NCBI GenBank assembly: GCA_963780545.1 | Contig: CAWACK010000010.1 | Span: 1 to 64,000 of the forward strand | DNA from: UBA8941 sp963780545 | GTDB taxonomy: Archaea; Thermoproteota; Bathyarchaeia; TCS64 | DNA length: 64,000 nt | Direction: 5' to 3' | In this document: positions 34,751-44,993 of the stretch, in pieces | Position numbering within the stretch: position 1 is the first letter of the stretch | How the letters are laid out: each line of letters begins with the position of its first letter | The notes under the pieces: model-generated | What the model saw: only the letters and a program-made list of their open reading frames with translations | What the model was told of the DNA's origin: nothing | Databases searched by the model: none | Made by a program: the position numbers and the translations under genes

Positions 34751-35542
34751 TTAGAGGAAGAACTCGGGCTCCCTACGCTTGCTGTAATCGGTGTGCAGCC
34801 AAGTCGCCGACTTCTTAACTCCCTCGTTCGTCCAGATGCGGGCTCCAGTCGGGCACGCCTTGATGCAGGCGGAGCACGCAGTGCACTTATCCTTCACCGT
34901 CTCGACCTTATCAGCGACGATGATCGCACCGGTTGGGCAGACCTTGGCGCATGCACCGCATAGCGTGCAGGTCTTATCAGTCGTCTCTGGGGACCTCGGG
35001 CCGGATTGTCTCCTCTCCAAGTACGGCTTGTTACCGGGAACCTTGACCTCGACTAACTTCGTCATGCCTTCGAGCTTTACCTTGACCTGCTCGCCGAACT
35101 CCTTCGCTTTCTCGAGGTCCTCCTTGTCGGGGCGCCCGGGGGCGATGGGGGTGGTGTCGTTTGAGAAGCTGTGCTCCCCGATGAATGAGGCACCCACTAT
35201 GGGTTTGAATCCCTGCTCCGCGGTGATGTCTTTAAGCTCGATGAGGGCGTCCTCGATTGCCCTATTGCCATATACGGTGATGAGCACGGCAGGTGTGCTA
35301 TTTCCCTTGACTGTCCTGAGCCTCTGGGCCGCGACGATTGGGACACGGCCTCCGTAGACGGGGACGGCGATGACCGCCAGTTCACCCTCGGGTACGCTGT
35401 AGCTCTTTCCGGTTGCCTCAGCTGGGGTTAGGTCGATGTGCTCCACGTCTTTGACCCCAAGGCCCTTCGCGATGCCCTCGAGCACCTTCTTCGACGTGCC
35501 CGTGGGTGAGTAATAAATCAGCTTAACCTTGCTGGGAATCAT
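34751..35542 (-). CDS. EFR1-type flavodoxin-ferredoxin fusion
   Basis: 263 residues. N-terminal flavodoxin (KLIYYSPTGTSKKVLEGIAK, VIAVPVYGGRVPIVAAQRLR, VLITVYGNRAIEDAL) fused to two [4Fe-4S] ferredoxin motifs: CTLCGACAKVCPTGAI and CTACSACIKACPTGAR (eight Cys). It belongs to the EFR1 electron-transfer group, which shuttles electrons between a flavin and two clusters. Intact. Confidence 0.85.
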   Translation of the reverse strand: MIPSKVKLIYYSPTGTSKKVLEGIAKGLGVKDVEHIDLTPAEATGKSYSVPEGELAVIAVPVYGGRVPIVAAQRLRTVKGNSTPAVLITVYGNRAIEDALIELKDITAEQGFKPIVGASFIGEHSFSNDTTPIAPGRPDKEDLEKAKEFGEQVKVKLEGMTKLVEVKVPGNKPYLERRQSGPRSPETTDKTCTLCGACAKVCPTGAIIVADKVETVKDKCTACSACIKACPTGARIWTNEGVKKSATWLHTDYSKRREPEFFL

Positions 35543-35707
35543 GAACCAATAACAGATTCTTGATTATATTTAACCTAGATGGTCAGGGTATTACACCTTC
35601 CTCATTCTTCCGCGCACTCTTCATACCCCACACCCTACATGCTCTCGATTTTGGAGTGCACGCAAAACGAGTTTAATACACCCGACGACGAGTGATTTGA
35701 CGACGCA

Positions 35708-36598
35708 ATGACTAGCCCAAATAAACCAGTCGTGGCCCTGGAGAAGTCAACTGGACACTTCGAAGGCACGCTGAAGGCCCTGAAACTCGTTGAGGACGAG
35801 ATCGCGAGTGGCATCGAGGGAAAGAAAAGGGTCCTCATCAAACCAAACTTCGTCTCAACCAAGAGGCAACTCGCAGCCACACACGTTGACTCGGTGAAAG
35901 CCATACTCCAGACACTAACCAGACACTACGACGGCGAGATCACCCTAGGGGAGGGCTCAGCGGGGGGAAGCCTGGGCGACGCCGTCAAAAACTTCGGCTA
36001 CGAGCCGCTCATCGAGGAGTACGGGCTGAAGCTCGTTGACTTCAACGAAGACAGATACGTCGAGTTGGATGGCCTAAACTCCAAGCTGGAGCCACTGAAG
36101 TTCAGGGTGTCCAAGACCCTGCACGATTGCGACTACCTCGTCTCAGCGGCGGTACCCAAGACCCACGACACGGTCATCGCCACTCTCTCCATCAAGAACA
36201 TCGTAGTCGGCTCACTAGTCACCGTGAGTGAAAAACAGAAGATACACCAGGGATACAAGGCCACCAACCTCAACATCGCGAGAATTAGCCAACGGCGAAT
36301 GCCCGACCTCGCCGTAGTCGATGGCTATATCGGGATGGAGGGCGAGGGCCCCGAAGGTGGCGACCCCGTACCGCTCCGCGCCTCAGCAGCCAGTGTTAAT
36401 CCAGTCTCCCTCGATGCGGTTATGGCAAAGGTGATGGGCTTCGAGCCACTCGACATCGGCTACCTCCACCACCTCGTCGAATGGGGGGTAGGCGTCGCTA
36501 AGCTGAGCGAAGTAACCGTGCGGGGTCAACCCATAGCCGACGTGACCCGAAAATTTAAGCCCCACTCAACATACCGAGACCAACTCAAGTGGAAATAG
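35708..36598 (+). CDS. DUF362 protein
   Basis: 296 residues, second DUF362 member in the window: KKRVLIKPNFVSTKRQLAAT (IKPN motif), EITLGEGSAGGSLGDAVKNF, YLVSAAVPKTHDTVIATLSI (K-T-H) and IKNIVVGSL, then LAVVDGYIGMEGEGPEGGDP and NPVSLDAVMAKVMGFEPL. Compared with 30884 it keeps the full PxxxD-type ending. Ligand unknown. ATG at 35708. Intact. Confidence 0.82.
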   Translation: MTSPNKPVVALEKSTGHFEGTLKALKLVEDEIASGIEGKKRVLIKPNFVSTKRQLAATHVDSVKAILQTLTRHYDGEITLGEGSAGGSLGDAVKNFGYEPLIEEYGLKLVDFNEDRYVELDGLNSKLEPLKFRVSKTLHDCDYLVSAAVPKTHDTVIATLSIKNIVVGSLVTVSEKQKIHQGYKATNLNIARISQRRMPDLAVVDGYIGMEGEGPEGGDPVPLRASAASVNPVSLDAVMAKVMGFEPLDIGYLHHLVEWGVGVAKLSEVTVRGQPIADVTRKFKPHSTYRDQLKWK

Positions 36599-37088
36599 AC
36601 AGACAGGGATAGCGCGACCAGCCCCGAAAGTGAAGTGAGACTAAGATCATTAGGTGTACACACATGTTCAAGAATGCAGCTTCTCGTGGCAGCTTCCAGG
36701 ACCTTTGCAGACTTCTCGCGCGCGAGAACAGTAATTACGGACAGTAGGATCAACCTTGGTTTGTTCATTTTCGTCACATAAAAGGGTCAAATTAAGACAG
36801 AATAACCTACACTTTAGAACGAAAGAGCGTCAGCGTTTTAATATCTAGAACAGGAGAAAATTGGCGCGCGTATCTGATAAAATGACGGTCGTTTAGATCC
36901 TGACGGCATGATCATCGATATTCTGATTGTGTATTTATTGATCAGCACCGTATGCAACTGTTCTAAAACGTAGCTCTAAATAATCATCGCTCAAATCCTA
37001 AAGGGAATCGAGAGTGTTGAACATGTATCAGAATCGGATTCTTCGAAGAGCTGACTCACGAGGATACTCGAATAACACTCGGACAACG
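36599..37088. other. Intergenic region with two CG tracts
   Basis: No intact gene. On the minus strand a start (MNKPRLILLSVITVLA, around 36725-36768) looks like a signal peptide that runs into CGCGCGCG (36717-36724) and then loses any sense; probably a 5' gene end cut at the tract. A second tract is at 36864-36870. The sequence between is AT-rich. Confidence 0.35.
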
Positions 37089-37266
37089 ATGAATAAATCT
37101 CGACTATACCAATCATTGACATTTATCATAGCGACGATAGGTATTTTTTTTACTGTATCTCGGACTAGAGTTCAATGTCACTGTATTAAGTCTGTTGGCA
37201 GTAATGGTGTTAATAACCGGATTTATTTTCATGATTATTACCAGTAGATCTATTTACAGCGAATAA
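37089..37266 (+). pseudogene. Small two-helix membrane protein, poly-T frameshift
   Basis: Begins MNKSRLYQSLTFIIATIGIF, a membrane helix; after the eight-T run (about 37147-37154) the alternative frame reads YLGLEFNVTVLSLLAVMVL and ITGFIFMIITSRSIYSE, a second helix ending with TAA at 37264. A one-base slip in the T run explains the break, likely a read error or a phase-variable tract. No family recognised. Confidence 0.45.
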
Positions 37267-37354
37267 ATTTCGTAGAGGCTAAACTATATTTCCTTGATAG
37301 GCCTGGCGCGCGCATTTTGATAGGTTTATAATGAAAGGAATCTAAGATCAAACA

Positions 37355-38218
37355 ATGCCAACCATAGACGTCGACGGCGTCAGCCTATACTACGAGGAGA
37401 AGGGCTCGGGGGAGCCAGTCATCTTCAGCCACGGGATACCAACCGACTACCGAGCCTGGATATTGCAGGAGGAGGAGTTCTCTAAGAAGTACAGGGCCGT
37501 GACCTACAGCAGAAGGTACGCCGCACCCAACAAGCGTGAAAGCGACCTACAAGACAGCACAATCGAAAACAACGCTAAAGACCTGAAGGGCCTCATCGAC
37601 TCCCTCGGCGTCGGCCCCGTTCACCTCGTCGGCCACAGCTACGGCGGTTTCGTGTCCGCCTACCTCGCGGCGAAGTACCCCCGCCACGTTCGTTCACTCG
37701 TCCTCGTCGAGCCAGCCATCTCAACGCTGATCATAGAGGACCCCGACAGCACATTCCAGATGCTCAGCCTACTCCTGAGGCACCCCTCCGTGGCCCTCTC
37801 GGCGAGGAGGTTCCAGTCGAGGTCCCTCAAACCCAGCCTAGCCGCACTCTCCAAGGGTCAGACCGAGAGGGCTGTGGAGCTCAACGTGGACGGCATCATG
37901 GATAGGGAGGGGGCCTACAAATTCCTACCCGACTCAGTTAAGAGGATGATGCTGGACAACGCGAACACCATCGCGGAGCTGAAGACTAGACTTCCCCCAT
38001 TCAAGGCTCAGCTAGGCAGCATCACCTGCAACACACTCGTCATTAACGGCGAGAATAGCCCCCTCTGGTCGAGGCGCATCGGCGAAGTGCTCGCCAGGTC
38101 GCTGAAGCACGTGGAAGCCATCAAGATTCGGGGGTCGACCCACTTCCCCCACTTAGAGAAGCCTGTGGACTTCAACGAGATTGTGCTTGACTTCATCTCT
38201 AAGAACGGGGCAGCTTAA
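37355..38218 (+). CDS. Alpha/beta hydrolase
   Basis: 287 residues, abhydrolase fold. SLYYEEKGSGEPVIFSHGIP (HG-x-P oxyanion), VHLVGHSYGGFVSAYLAAKY (nucleophile Ser), NTLVINGENSPLW (Asp/Glu region) and STHFPHLEKPVDFNEIV (catalytic His). Substrate unknown. Intact; TATA-like ATAATGAAAG lies upstream and a GCGCGCGC tract at 37306-37313. Confidence 0.85.
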   Translation: MPTIDVDGVSLYYEEKGSGEPVIFSHGIPTDYRAWILQEEEFSKKYRAVTYSRRYAAPNKRESDLQDSTIENNAKDLKGLIDSLGVGPVHLVGHSYGGFVSAYLAAKYPRHVRSLVLVEPAISTLIIEDPDSTFQMLSLLLRHPSVALSARRFQSRSLKPSLAALSKGQTERAVELNVDGIMDREGAYKFLPDSVKRMMLDNANTIAELKTRLPPFKAQLGSITCNTLVINGENSPLWSRRIGEVLARSLKHVEAIKIRGSTHFPHLEKPVDFNEIVLDFISKNGAA

Positions 38219-38602
38219 TCTGCTAGTGCGATCCACATGGAATAAACCGTGATTGATTTATCGCGCGCCGAGCTATTGTGTCTCGGTTTTCAAACCATCC
38301 ATCCTATTGAAATGTGCGCGCGTAATAACGAATAAGTGTGATAAATTATCCATCTTCTGAATTACTGATCACTACATACTTTACATGCAGCTACTTATCA
38401 TAGCACACTGAAGCCAGCCAGAGTCATCCTCTCCCGTGTACCAGCGTGTATGAACATTTAATCGCCATGATCGCGCGCGCTTTAAGGAATCCCTGAAATC
38501 AGACCCAGCATCCACAAACACTCATCACGTAGATGCCACAATCGTTATCGCGCTTTAACCTGCATCGGGACACCCAGCACCTCTAAATCAATACGTCTCG
38601 CG
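38219..38602. other. Intergenic region with three CG tracts
   Basis: CG tracts at 38262-38268, 38316-38322 and 38472-38480. No complete gene seen. The + strand of 38495-38602 shows broken coding-like sequence (DATIVIAL) in front of the HicA-like relic, perhaps from the same damaged module. Confidence 0.4.
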
Positions 38603-38989
38603 AACGCGGAGGTGGGCTTCGTCGCTGTGGGGCAGAGGGGAAGCCACGTTGAGCTGAAGAAGACATCGATTAGAATATTCATCGTCGTCGCGCGCAGGGC
38701 TTCGAGGGCTACTGGCCTGAGTGGCCATTGATAGATGGTTCATTAGAAACCAGATAAACCAGGTGATGGTGTTTATGGGAAGGATATCCGCGAAGGGAAC
38801 CATGTCAAGACCCGATAGCAGGCCGATCCACCCAAACATGAGAAGGGATATAATAAGCGCAGCGACGCCGAAGATTTCCCCCAGTGGGGGCATCAGAAAA
38901 AGGAAAACATATTCAACGAAGTCGAGGCACAGACAAACTAGGAGCCTTTTGAACTCGCCGTAGGAAATGTACCTAAACATTGCGATCAT
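38588..38989 (-). CDS. Small multi-pass membrane protein, altered C-terminus
   Basis: 133 residues. Residues 1-90 hold three or four hydrophobic helices (VCLCLDFVEYVFLFLMPPLG, IFGVAALIISLLMFGWIGLL, INTITWFIWFLMNHLSM). The rest (SPRSPARDDDEYSNRCLLQL...) is encoded across CGCGCGC (38689-38695) over the reverse of a HicA-like fragment and is not family-like, so the native C-terminus seems lost or the gene truly ends near QASSPR. Function unknown. Confidence 0.55.
   Translation of the reverse strand: MIAMFRYISYGEFKRLLVCLCLDFVEYVFLFLMPPLGEIFGVAALIISLLMFGWIGLLSGLDMVPFADILPINTITWFIWFLMNHLSMATQASSPRSPARDDDEYSNRCLLQLNVASPLPHSDEAHLRVRETY
38603..38688 (+). pseudogene. HicA-like toxin fragment cut at a CG tract
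   Basis: Frame NAEVGFVAVGQRGSHVELKK TSIRIFIVV matches the HicA/YcfA core (GFxxxxQRGSHxxLKK, the catalytic His in GSH). The N-terminus is not preserved and the sequence ends directly at CGCGCGC (38689-38695). It overlaps the tail of a membrane gene on the other strand. Confidence 0.6.
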
Positions 38990-39114
38990 GATCCGACCCC
39001 AAGGAAACCCATGCTTTCAGCTTGAGAGGAATTGGGCAACGAGTTTAAGTATTTTACATCCAAGCCCGCGTTCAGCCTACTCGTTGATAAGGAACCGAAC
39101 CTAATATCTATGGC

Positions 39115-41948
39115 ATGGCCGGATACAAAGAGGCTCAACAACGTTCAAGGCTAATCTGGTTGACCATCGGGTTTATCATCACAATCGCTGCTCTTGCAAG
39201 CGGCCTCTGGATCTATCTCCAATATTTAGTGTATCAGCAAGTCTACTCCGTGAAGGCGGGGCTGGATTGGTTCTCCATAGTTTTTTACCACAACTACACT
39301 TTCGTCGCCGCCGCCCTGTTCTCGCTTCTGCTGATTAACCCACAGATTGGGCACAGTGACCTTTGGAGCTTGGAGGCTGCCTTGGGGCCTAGATATAATT
39401 ATCGAGTAGATACCGACAGTTATGAGCCTAAGGTTGGGCAAAATTGGCCACGCCGGCTAAGTGATCGAAGCTGGGCAGTTTGGCAGTTTTTTAAGTGGAT
39501 GGTTTGCTTCATCTTTTTCGTTGTGTTCGGGGGTCCTCCCTTTGTTGGGAATGTGATGAACTCCGTCATGATGATGGTGATGGGGTTCGGAAGTTGGTAC
39601 AGTGTCCCCAGAGTCTTCATTTTACCCCTCTTTCCAGCGTCTGGAAACGATCTGATTAACCTGATGCCAACTATGGAGGTTCAGTACAGGCTGCTGCTGG
39701 CCGGTGTACAATTCATCCTGATAATCTTCGCCATCAGGATACTCTTCAGGGTACTCACGAACATTTTCTCCGCATACGTAGAACATCAATCCCTCACCCA
39801 GCGGCTGGGGGCCCTCTTGCTTGTGGCTGCCGTCATCCCCTTTAGCGTCATATTGGGTGCGCCTTATTGGCTGATGGATGTGAGGACGCCGTTCATCTAC
39901 GGTTCTGCGTGGGCGGTCTTCATCCTCTTCGTGTTGATATGGATGTACAGCAGGACGTAGTGGAATAGATCTCATTGCAATCCATAGGCGCAGCCTAGTC
40001 AGGGGTGCTGCGGTTCTGCTTGGGCTGGTCCTGGTCGCGCAGGTGGGGGTCGCCTTCTTTTATACTGTGAACTGGAACAACAACTTCGTCTCCTACGAGT
40101 GGACCCCTAAGACGCAGAAGGAGATTACCGTAACGCAGTGGGCTGCTGGGTTGAATAACATTAAGGTGGGTTCACTCTTGGCTCTTCCGACGAGTAGCTC
40201 ATCCACGATCCTCAATTTGACGAGGCAGTGGGATCAGCAGGCGGCGTCTGTGACTATGACGAAGGATATAGGCGCGTACAACTGGATGGCCCTCGCAAGC
40301 TCAAACATCGTCTTCATAAACAATACGGAGTACTGGATTTCGCCGACCACCCCAGCATTCCCGTCGACGGACTGGATAAGCCAGCACATGATCTACACCC
40401 ATGCGGCTAGGATGATGGTGATAAATACCCACAGCGGCGCGGAGGTCTCACTCAAACAGTCCTTCAACATAGGTTCCGAGCCCCTAATCTACTACGGTGA
40501 GGAGCCTCAGAATGCGAGTGGGGGGTTCAACAACAACGTTTACGTCCATGTGCCTGGCTATCAGGAGATTCAAAACCAATCCTATGATGGTCTGCCAGAT
40601 TACACATTAACCGGCTGGCAGAAGAGCCTCTGGTTCTCAATGACGGAGGGGCAACTCGGTTTCGCCTTCACGAACTACCCCATACAGATGCTTTGGAACA
40701 GGGACGTCTTCAACAGAGTTCAAAGCGTCCTAATCCCGGGCCTGGTCATAGACCCAGCTGCATACCTGACGTCGGATGGGAAGAACATGTACTATGTCCT
40801 TCAGATCTACATAGATTACCCGCTACAATCCGGCTTCTCAGCGAGCCCATACCTGAGATTCTTCGGCGTCGTACTCGTCAACGTATACGACGGCTCCCTC
40901 CGCGGGTACACTGTATCCAACCTCCTTAACACGAGTAGCTCTGACTTCATGACTTCCTTCTACAACAGGTACTACAGTAGTTGGGGTCCTGCCCCTGACT
41001 GGTTGGTGCCTCAGATAAGGTACCCTGAGCAGCTCCTTGGCAACCCCAGCGTCCCAGGCCAGCTGGACTATGACTTCATCTTCCATCTGGGCGCCAGCTC
41101 TACGAATGCGTTCACTTGGAGGTCTGGGTCCCAGTTCTACGAGCGGCCTCCTCAGGCGAATACGGTTCAGTATATTCCGTGGGCCGTGGGGAACACAACG
41201 TACTTCGTCGGTGTTCAGCCCGTAAGCTACGTGAGCACGTCGAGCCAGAACTTGGCTGGTCTATACATAGCTTATGCTGGTGATAGGCTGGGCCAGATCT
41301 ACATTTATCAGAATCCGTCGCCGTCGACCACGTTCATCAATCCTACTGCCGCTGAAAACGCGTTGACGACGAATAGTAAGGTTCGGACGCAGTTAACCCT
41401 CCTCCCTAACTATAGGGTGGGGTCGTACCTCCTCTACTCGGTTGGGGGCCGGTTACTGTACTTCGTCGCAGTCTACACCAACCCTGGGACATCTGGGGTA
41501 GTTACACAGCTTCCATTCATGACTACGATCGATCCGACGACGGGCACCGTGGGTATGTCTACAACTTCTTCGGTTTCTTCGCTGTCTGCGTCGGCGTATA
41601 ATGACTTGATTGGTTTGAACGCTCCGCCCAGCAACGTAACTGCTGCCAACAATGTTGCGCTCCTTCATAGTGGGATCGCGTCCCTCGTCTCAAAGGACAA
41701 TGATGTCTTAGTCAACGCAACAGTAGTGAGTGCCCCCGTCCAGATAAGGGCCGATACTATCCCATTCAGTAGCCTAGGAGTCAACCAGACTGTGGCTCGG
41801 GTTGCTGCGTTCCTCCAGACCTATGGAGCCGAAGGCCTCTGGGAATACTGTTTACGAGTGGGTTGACGGCGAGGGCAACTTGGACATCGGCATCTACATA
41901 GCAGGACAACCGATCGCGACGCTGGAGTACATAGTGCTAACGCTTTGA
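39115..41948 (+). CDS. UPF0182-like large membrane protein in three frames
   Basis: About 940 residues when the three frames are joined: 39115-39955 (six or seven membrane helices, MAGYKEAQQRSRLIWLTIGF...), then near 39955 a shift into LVRGAAVLLGLVLVAQVGVA and a large extracellular domain (WISQHMIYTHAARMMVINTH, LPDYTLTGWQKSLWFSMTEG), and near 41845 a shift into NTVYEWVDGEGNLDIGIYIA to TGA 41948. The layout (N-terminal helices, long outside domain with a YTH motif) matches UPF0182 (COG1615). Function unknown. Two single-base shifts in an otherwise well preserved gene look more like assembly errors than decay. No CG tract lies inside. Confidence 0.65.
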
Positions 41949-42064
41949 GCTTGCACGTGGGTAGATGGCAAGCTCTAAGCCCATTCTCCAAAGCCACGCG
42001 CGGATGCGCGACACATGAGAGTTCTTATAAACACTACAACCCATCGTCGATCGAGGAAACCAAA

Positions 42065-43274
42065 ATGAAGGTAGCAGTGACTGGAGCATCGGGTATCCAA
42101 GGCATGTCCGCCATGATATATCTGCTTGAGCAGGGCGACGTGGAGAAGATTCTGGCAACCGACCACTATAACCTCGCGAGGCTCGAGAAGCGGATCAAGG
42201 GGCTGGGCGACGACAGGCTGTGCATGTCGGAGCTCGACTGCACCAACGAAGACGCCTCAGCCGCCGCCTTCAAAGGATACGACGTCGTAGTCAACTGCGT
42301 CCACATACCCGGCTACTACCTAAACACCACACGCGGTGCCCTACGCGCTGGTGCAAACTACATCGACCTAGGGAGCAGCGGCCAAGACAGGGAAATATTC
42401 GAATTAAGCGATGAATTCCGGAAGAGGAACTCGCACAGCAATAATAAGCATGGGGACAGCACTGGGTCTAAGCAACGTGATGGCTGTCTACTGCATGAAC
42501 AAGATCGATAAGGTCGACTCCATAGACTACATGTGGGGCGTAGTCGACATCGTGCCCCTGGAGGAGCATACACGCCCCCTCTACCTGGGGCTACGGCCTC
42601 GACGGCATCATGAGCCTCGTATCCGAAAAAAGCCTCGTATACGAAGATGGGGAAACTCAAGCAAGAGGAGCCCAGAATCCCGCCCCGAGACATACAACAC
42701 AAGCCTCCAGTGGGCCCATAGATGGTCGCCGGCTTTCCCCACCCAGAACCCCGCCACCTGTCCGAATCCTTCCCCGAAAAAGGAATCAAGCACATCATGT
42801 ACCGGCAAGCCTTCGACGTGGACTCCGAGATGAAGTATCGGTTCCTCAGGGACCTAGGCTTCGCCAACCAGACCACACCCATCGATGTCAAGGGCATCAA
42901 TGTCATCCCTTTCCAAGTGCTGTGGACCCTCCTCGAAGGACTTCCACCGGAGGAAAAGAGACCAGCTCACATCATCAGCGAAGGCAACTGTATAGTCCGC
43001 GGGTGGAAGGACGGCGGCAAGGTCGAGGTCAAGACTCATGATAAGGACAAGCCCAGACAGTGATATGCATCGGAGGTACACCTCGAGAGGCGCCTTCGGC
43101 TCCTACCGCACGGGTATCTGCGGGACTATGGCTGGGGTTCTCTGCGGTAGAGGTCTCATCGAGAAGAAGGGCGTCTACCGACCGGAGCTCTGCGTCCCCC
43201 CAGAACTCTACATTGGGGAGCAAGTTAAGGTCGGGATGGAGGTAGAGGAGTCCATCACACACATCCTAAACTGA
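42065..43274 (+). pseudogene. Saccharopine-dehydrogenase-like protein, several frameshifts
   Basis: Starts MKVAVTGASGIQGMSAMIYL (NAD(P)-binding GxxGxxG), with YDVVVNCVHIPGYYL and ANYIDLGSS, then switches frame around 42430, 42600, 42720 and 43050. Recognisable later pieces are IISMGTALGLSNVMAVYCMN, FLRDLGFANQTTPIDVKGIN, AHIISEGNCIVRGWKDGGKV, and TGICGTMAGVLCGRGLIEKK then GVYRPELCVPPELYIG. At least four shifts make decay likely. It resembles archaeal saccharopine reductase/homospermidine-type enzymes; substrate unknown. A copy of its last motif stands alone at 7915-7986. The 3' end touches the MITE flank. Confidence 0.75.
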
Positions 43275-43293
43275 CCCTTCACTCAACGCGCGC

Positions 43294-43673
43294 TGCCTTG
43301 TCCCGAAATTAATCGGATACTGGTTATAAATGGTCTAAATCTCCATTAATGGATTTAGAGGCAATACAGAGCCTTAAACGGAAGCCCAACTTTACCCCAG
43401 AAACCACCCATCTCAATTCCTCAGAAAAGGTGATCCATTAAAAACACAGAGAATTCACATCTGTCAGTGATTTCAGACGCTGCTAAAGGAATAAAATCGA
43501 TCTGAACAGCGTCAAGTGTTTTAAAATTGGTATTTTTAGCCACCTTTCCCCGTAGTTGGGTCTTTAGTGGGTTTCTTGGCGGGTCGCGAGTCTTCTGGGA
43601 GATAAGCCATAATATTGTCTGAAAACGGTAACTGTTGTTTAAAACCATTTTTAACCAATAATGGGACAAGGCA
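43294..43673. mobile_element. Non-autonomous element (MITE) between GCGCGC copies
   Basis: 380 bp bounded by TGCCTTGTCCC and its inverted copy GGGACAAGGCA; 10 of 11 positions match the ends of the IS at 20400-21665. Outside both ends lies GCGCGC (43288-43293 and 43674-43679). No transposase is present; the interior has only weak open frames. It is likely mobilised in trans by a relative of that IS. The empty site would read AACGCGCGCGCTT. Confidence 0.8.
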
Positions 43674-43742
43674 GCGCGCGCTTCAACGCATTCTTCATTT
43701 ATAACCCATCTACAAACATTATCGTTATGAATGCGCATGCGC

Positions 43743-44180
43743 CTACCTGACGATTGCGATCACGACGCCGAGGATGAAACCCAACGTGATCGGTAGAATA
43801 GTGGTCAACCCCAACATATAGACAATCGAAATCAAAACGGGATACACCTTCCCCCACTCCAATCCCAGGCTACTGAGCTGCTGCTGAATATTCGCTCCAA
43901 GCGTTGGGGATGTCCAAACATTCAGGAGAACACCAATCAAGAATATGAGAATCAACGCGAGAATGTACTTCACAATCTTAACCGAGAAGTATCCCAGACC
44001 CAACCCTAAAGCTAGCTCGATTACGAAGATTAGAATGCTGTTTGGATTTGTAAAAAGCGAGGTCGTGATGGATCCGAGGTTCGAGCTATTTGTCTGTGCC
44101 AAGGCAAACCCGATGTTTGAGCCCACCGACAGGAGCATAAAAAGCAATGGTATCGCACATACATGCGCATGAGCGAGCAT
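43743..44180 (-). CDS. FUN14-like small membrane protein
   Basis: 145 residues. Signal-like or membrane N-terminus (VCAIPLLFMLLSVGSNIGFA), then NSILIFVIELALGLGLGYFS VKIVKYILALILIFLIGVLL (Gly-rich helix followed by Lys, as in FUN14-type proteins) and two more helices ending TILPITLGFILGVVIAIVR. Four to five helices in all. Function unknown; the FUN14 assignment is tentative. Intact. Confidence 0.5.
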   Translation of the reverse strand: MLAHAHVCAIPLLFMLLSVGSNIGFALAQTNSSNLGSITTSLFTNPNSILIFVIELALGLGLGYFSVKIVKYILALILIFLIGVLLNVWTSPTLGANIQQQLSSLGLEWGKVYPVLISIVYMLGLTTILPITLGFILGVVIAIVR

Positions 44181-44278
44181 ATCTTATCCTTTGACCGCGT
44201 TAAAAATAACATTTTCCCACATAAACTGAAACCTATGGCGGAGACCGTGAGTGGAGTTTGAACAACGTACTCAAAAAC

Positions 44279-44935
44279 TCAGCTCGGGTCACGGCCCCTC
44301 CAAACATAGAGGTATAGAACATGTCTCCCCGTTTTGCCTTCATAGTCGAGTCGGCTCTGATACCTCCAATTAAACACCGGAAAGTCATGTGTGACAACCC
44401 TCGCGCCAGTCCTCAGCTCCGACTCAAGCTTAGGTCTCACCTTTTCGTTCGCTGATGTCAACAGATACATCGTAACCACGTCGGCCGGTCCGAGGTCAAC
44501 GTCAAACATATCACCATGGATAAATCGGACAGAGTCACTTAACCCGAGATCTCTCGCTTTCCTCTCGGCCTCAGAGATAAGCATCATATTCAGATCGACG
44601 CCGACCGACCTCGAACCAAACTCCTGAGCAGCCATGAGGACTATCCTACCGTCGCCACACCCCAGGTCGAAAAGGACCTCCCCCGGCTTAAGCTCCGCGA
44701 GCTCAATCATCTTCCTGACCACATCCATGGGAGACGGAACAAACGGCGCAATCGATCCGGCTGGCTTCGTCAACTCTTTAGGATAGAAGTCCTTAGGGCT
44801 CTGATGGAAACCGAGGATTGATCGCCCCCAACCCGTAAATGAGCGCCAAAAACTAACACCAGCAGCCCCAACTTGCCCCACTAGATTTTTTATGTATGCT
44901 CCAATGCTGGTCAATAACGATCTCGACTTCTTCAT
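44279..44935 (-). CDS. SAM-dependent methyltransferase
   Basis: 218 residues from ATG 44935 (MKKSRSLLTSIGAYIKNLVG). The frame is open further upstream, but that part is antisense to and shared with the IS110 remnant. SAM-binding motif I is VLFDLGCGDGRIVLMAAQEF, motif II region SVGVDLNMMLISEAE, with DVVTMYLLTSANEKVRPKLE and VVTHDFPVFNW. It resembles the class that methylates small molecules or lipids; the N-terminal hydrophobic patch may bind membrane. Substrate unknown. Intact. Confidence 0.75.
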   Translation of the reverse strand: MKKSRSLLTSIGAYIKNLVGQVGAAGVSFWRSFTGWGRSILGFHQSPKDFYPKELTKPAGSIAPFVPSPMDVVRKMIELAELKPGEVLFDLGCGDGRIVLMAAQEFGSRSVGVDLNMMLISEAERKARDLGLSDSVRFIHGDMFDVDLGPADVVTMYLLTSANEKVRPKLESELRTGARVVTHDFPVFNWRYQSRLDYEGKTGRHVLYLYVWRGRDPS

Positions 44936-44993
44936 CAAATGCCTGAGGATTGAAAAAAATGTCGGTCCACACGCGCACCGCGCGCGTGCGCGC

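Noticed and set aside
43421..43738. 105-residue minus-strand frame in the MITE
   Set aside because: It crosses the element's right inverted repeat and GCGCGC flank, and has no recognisable domain.
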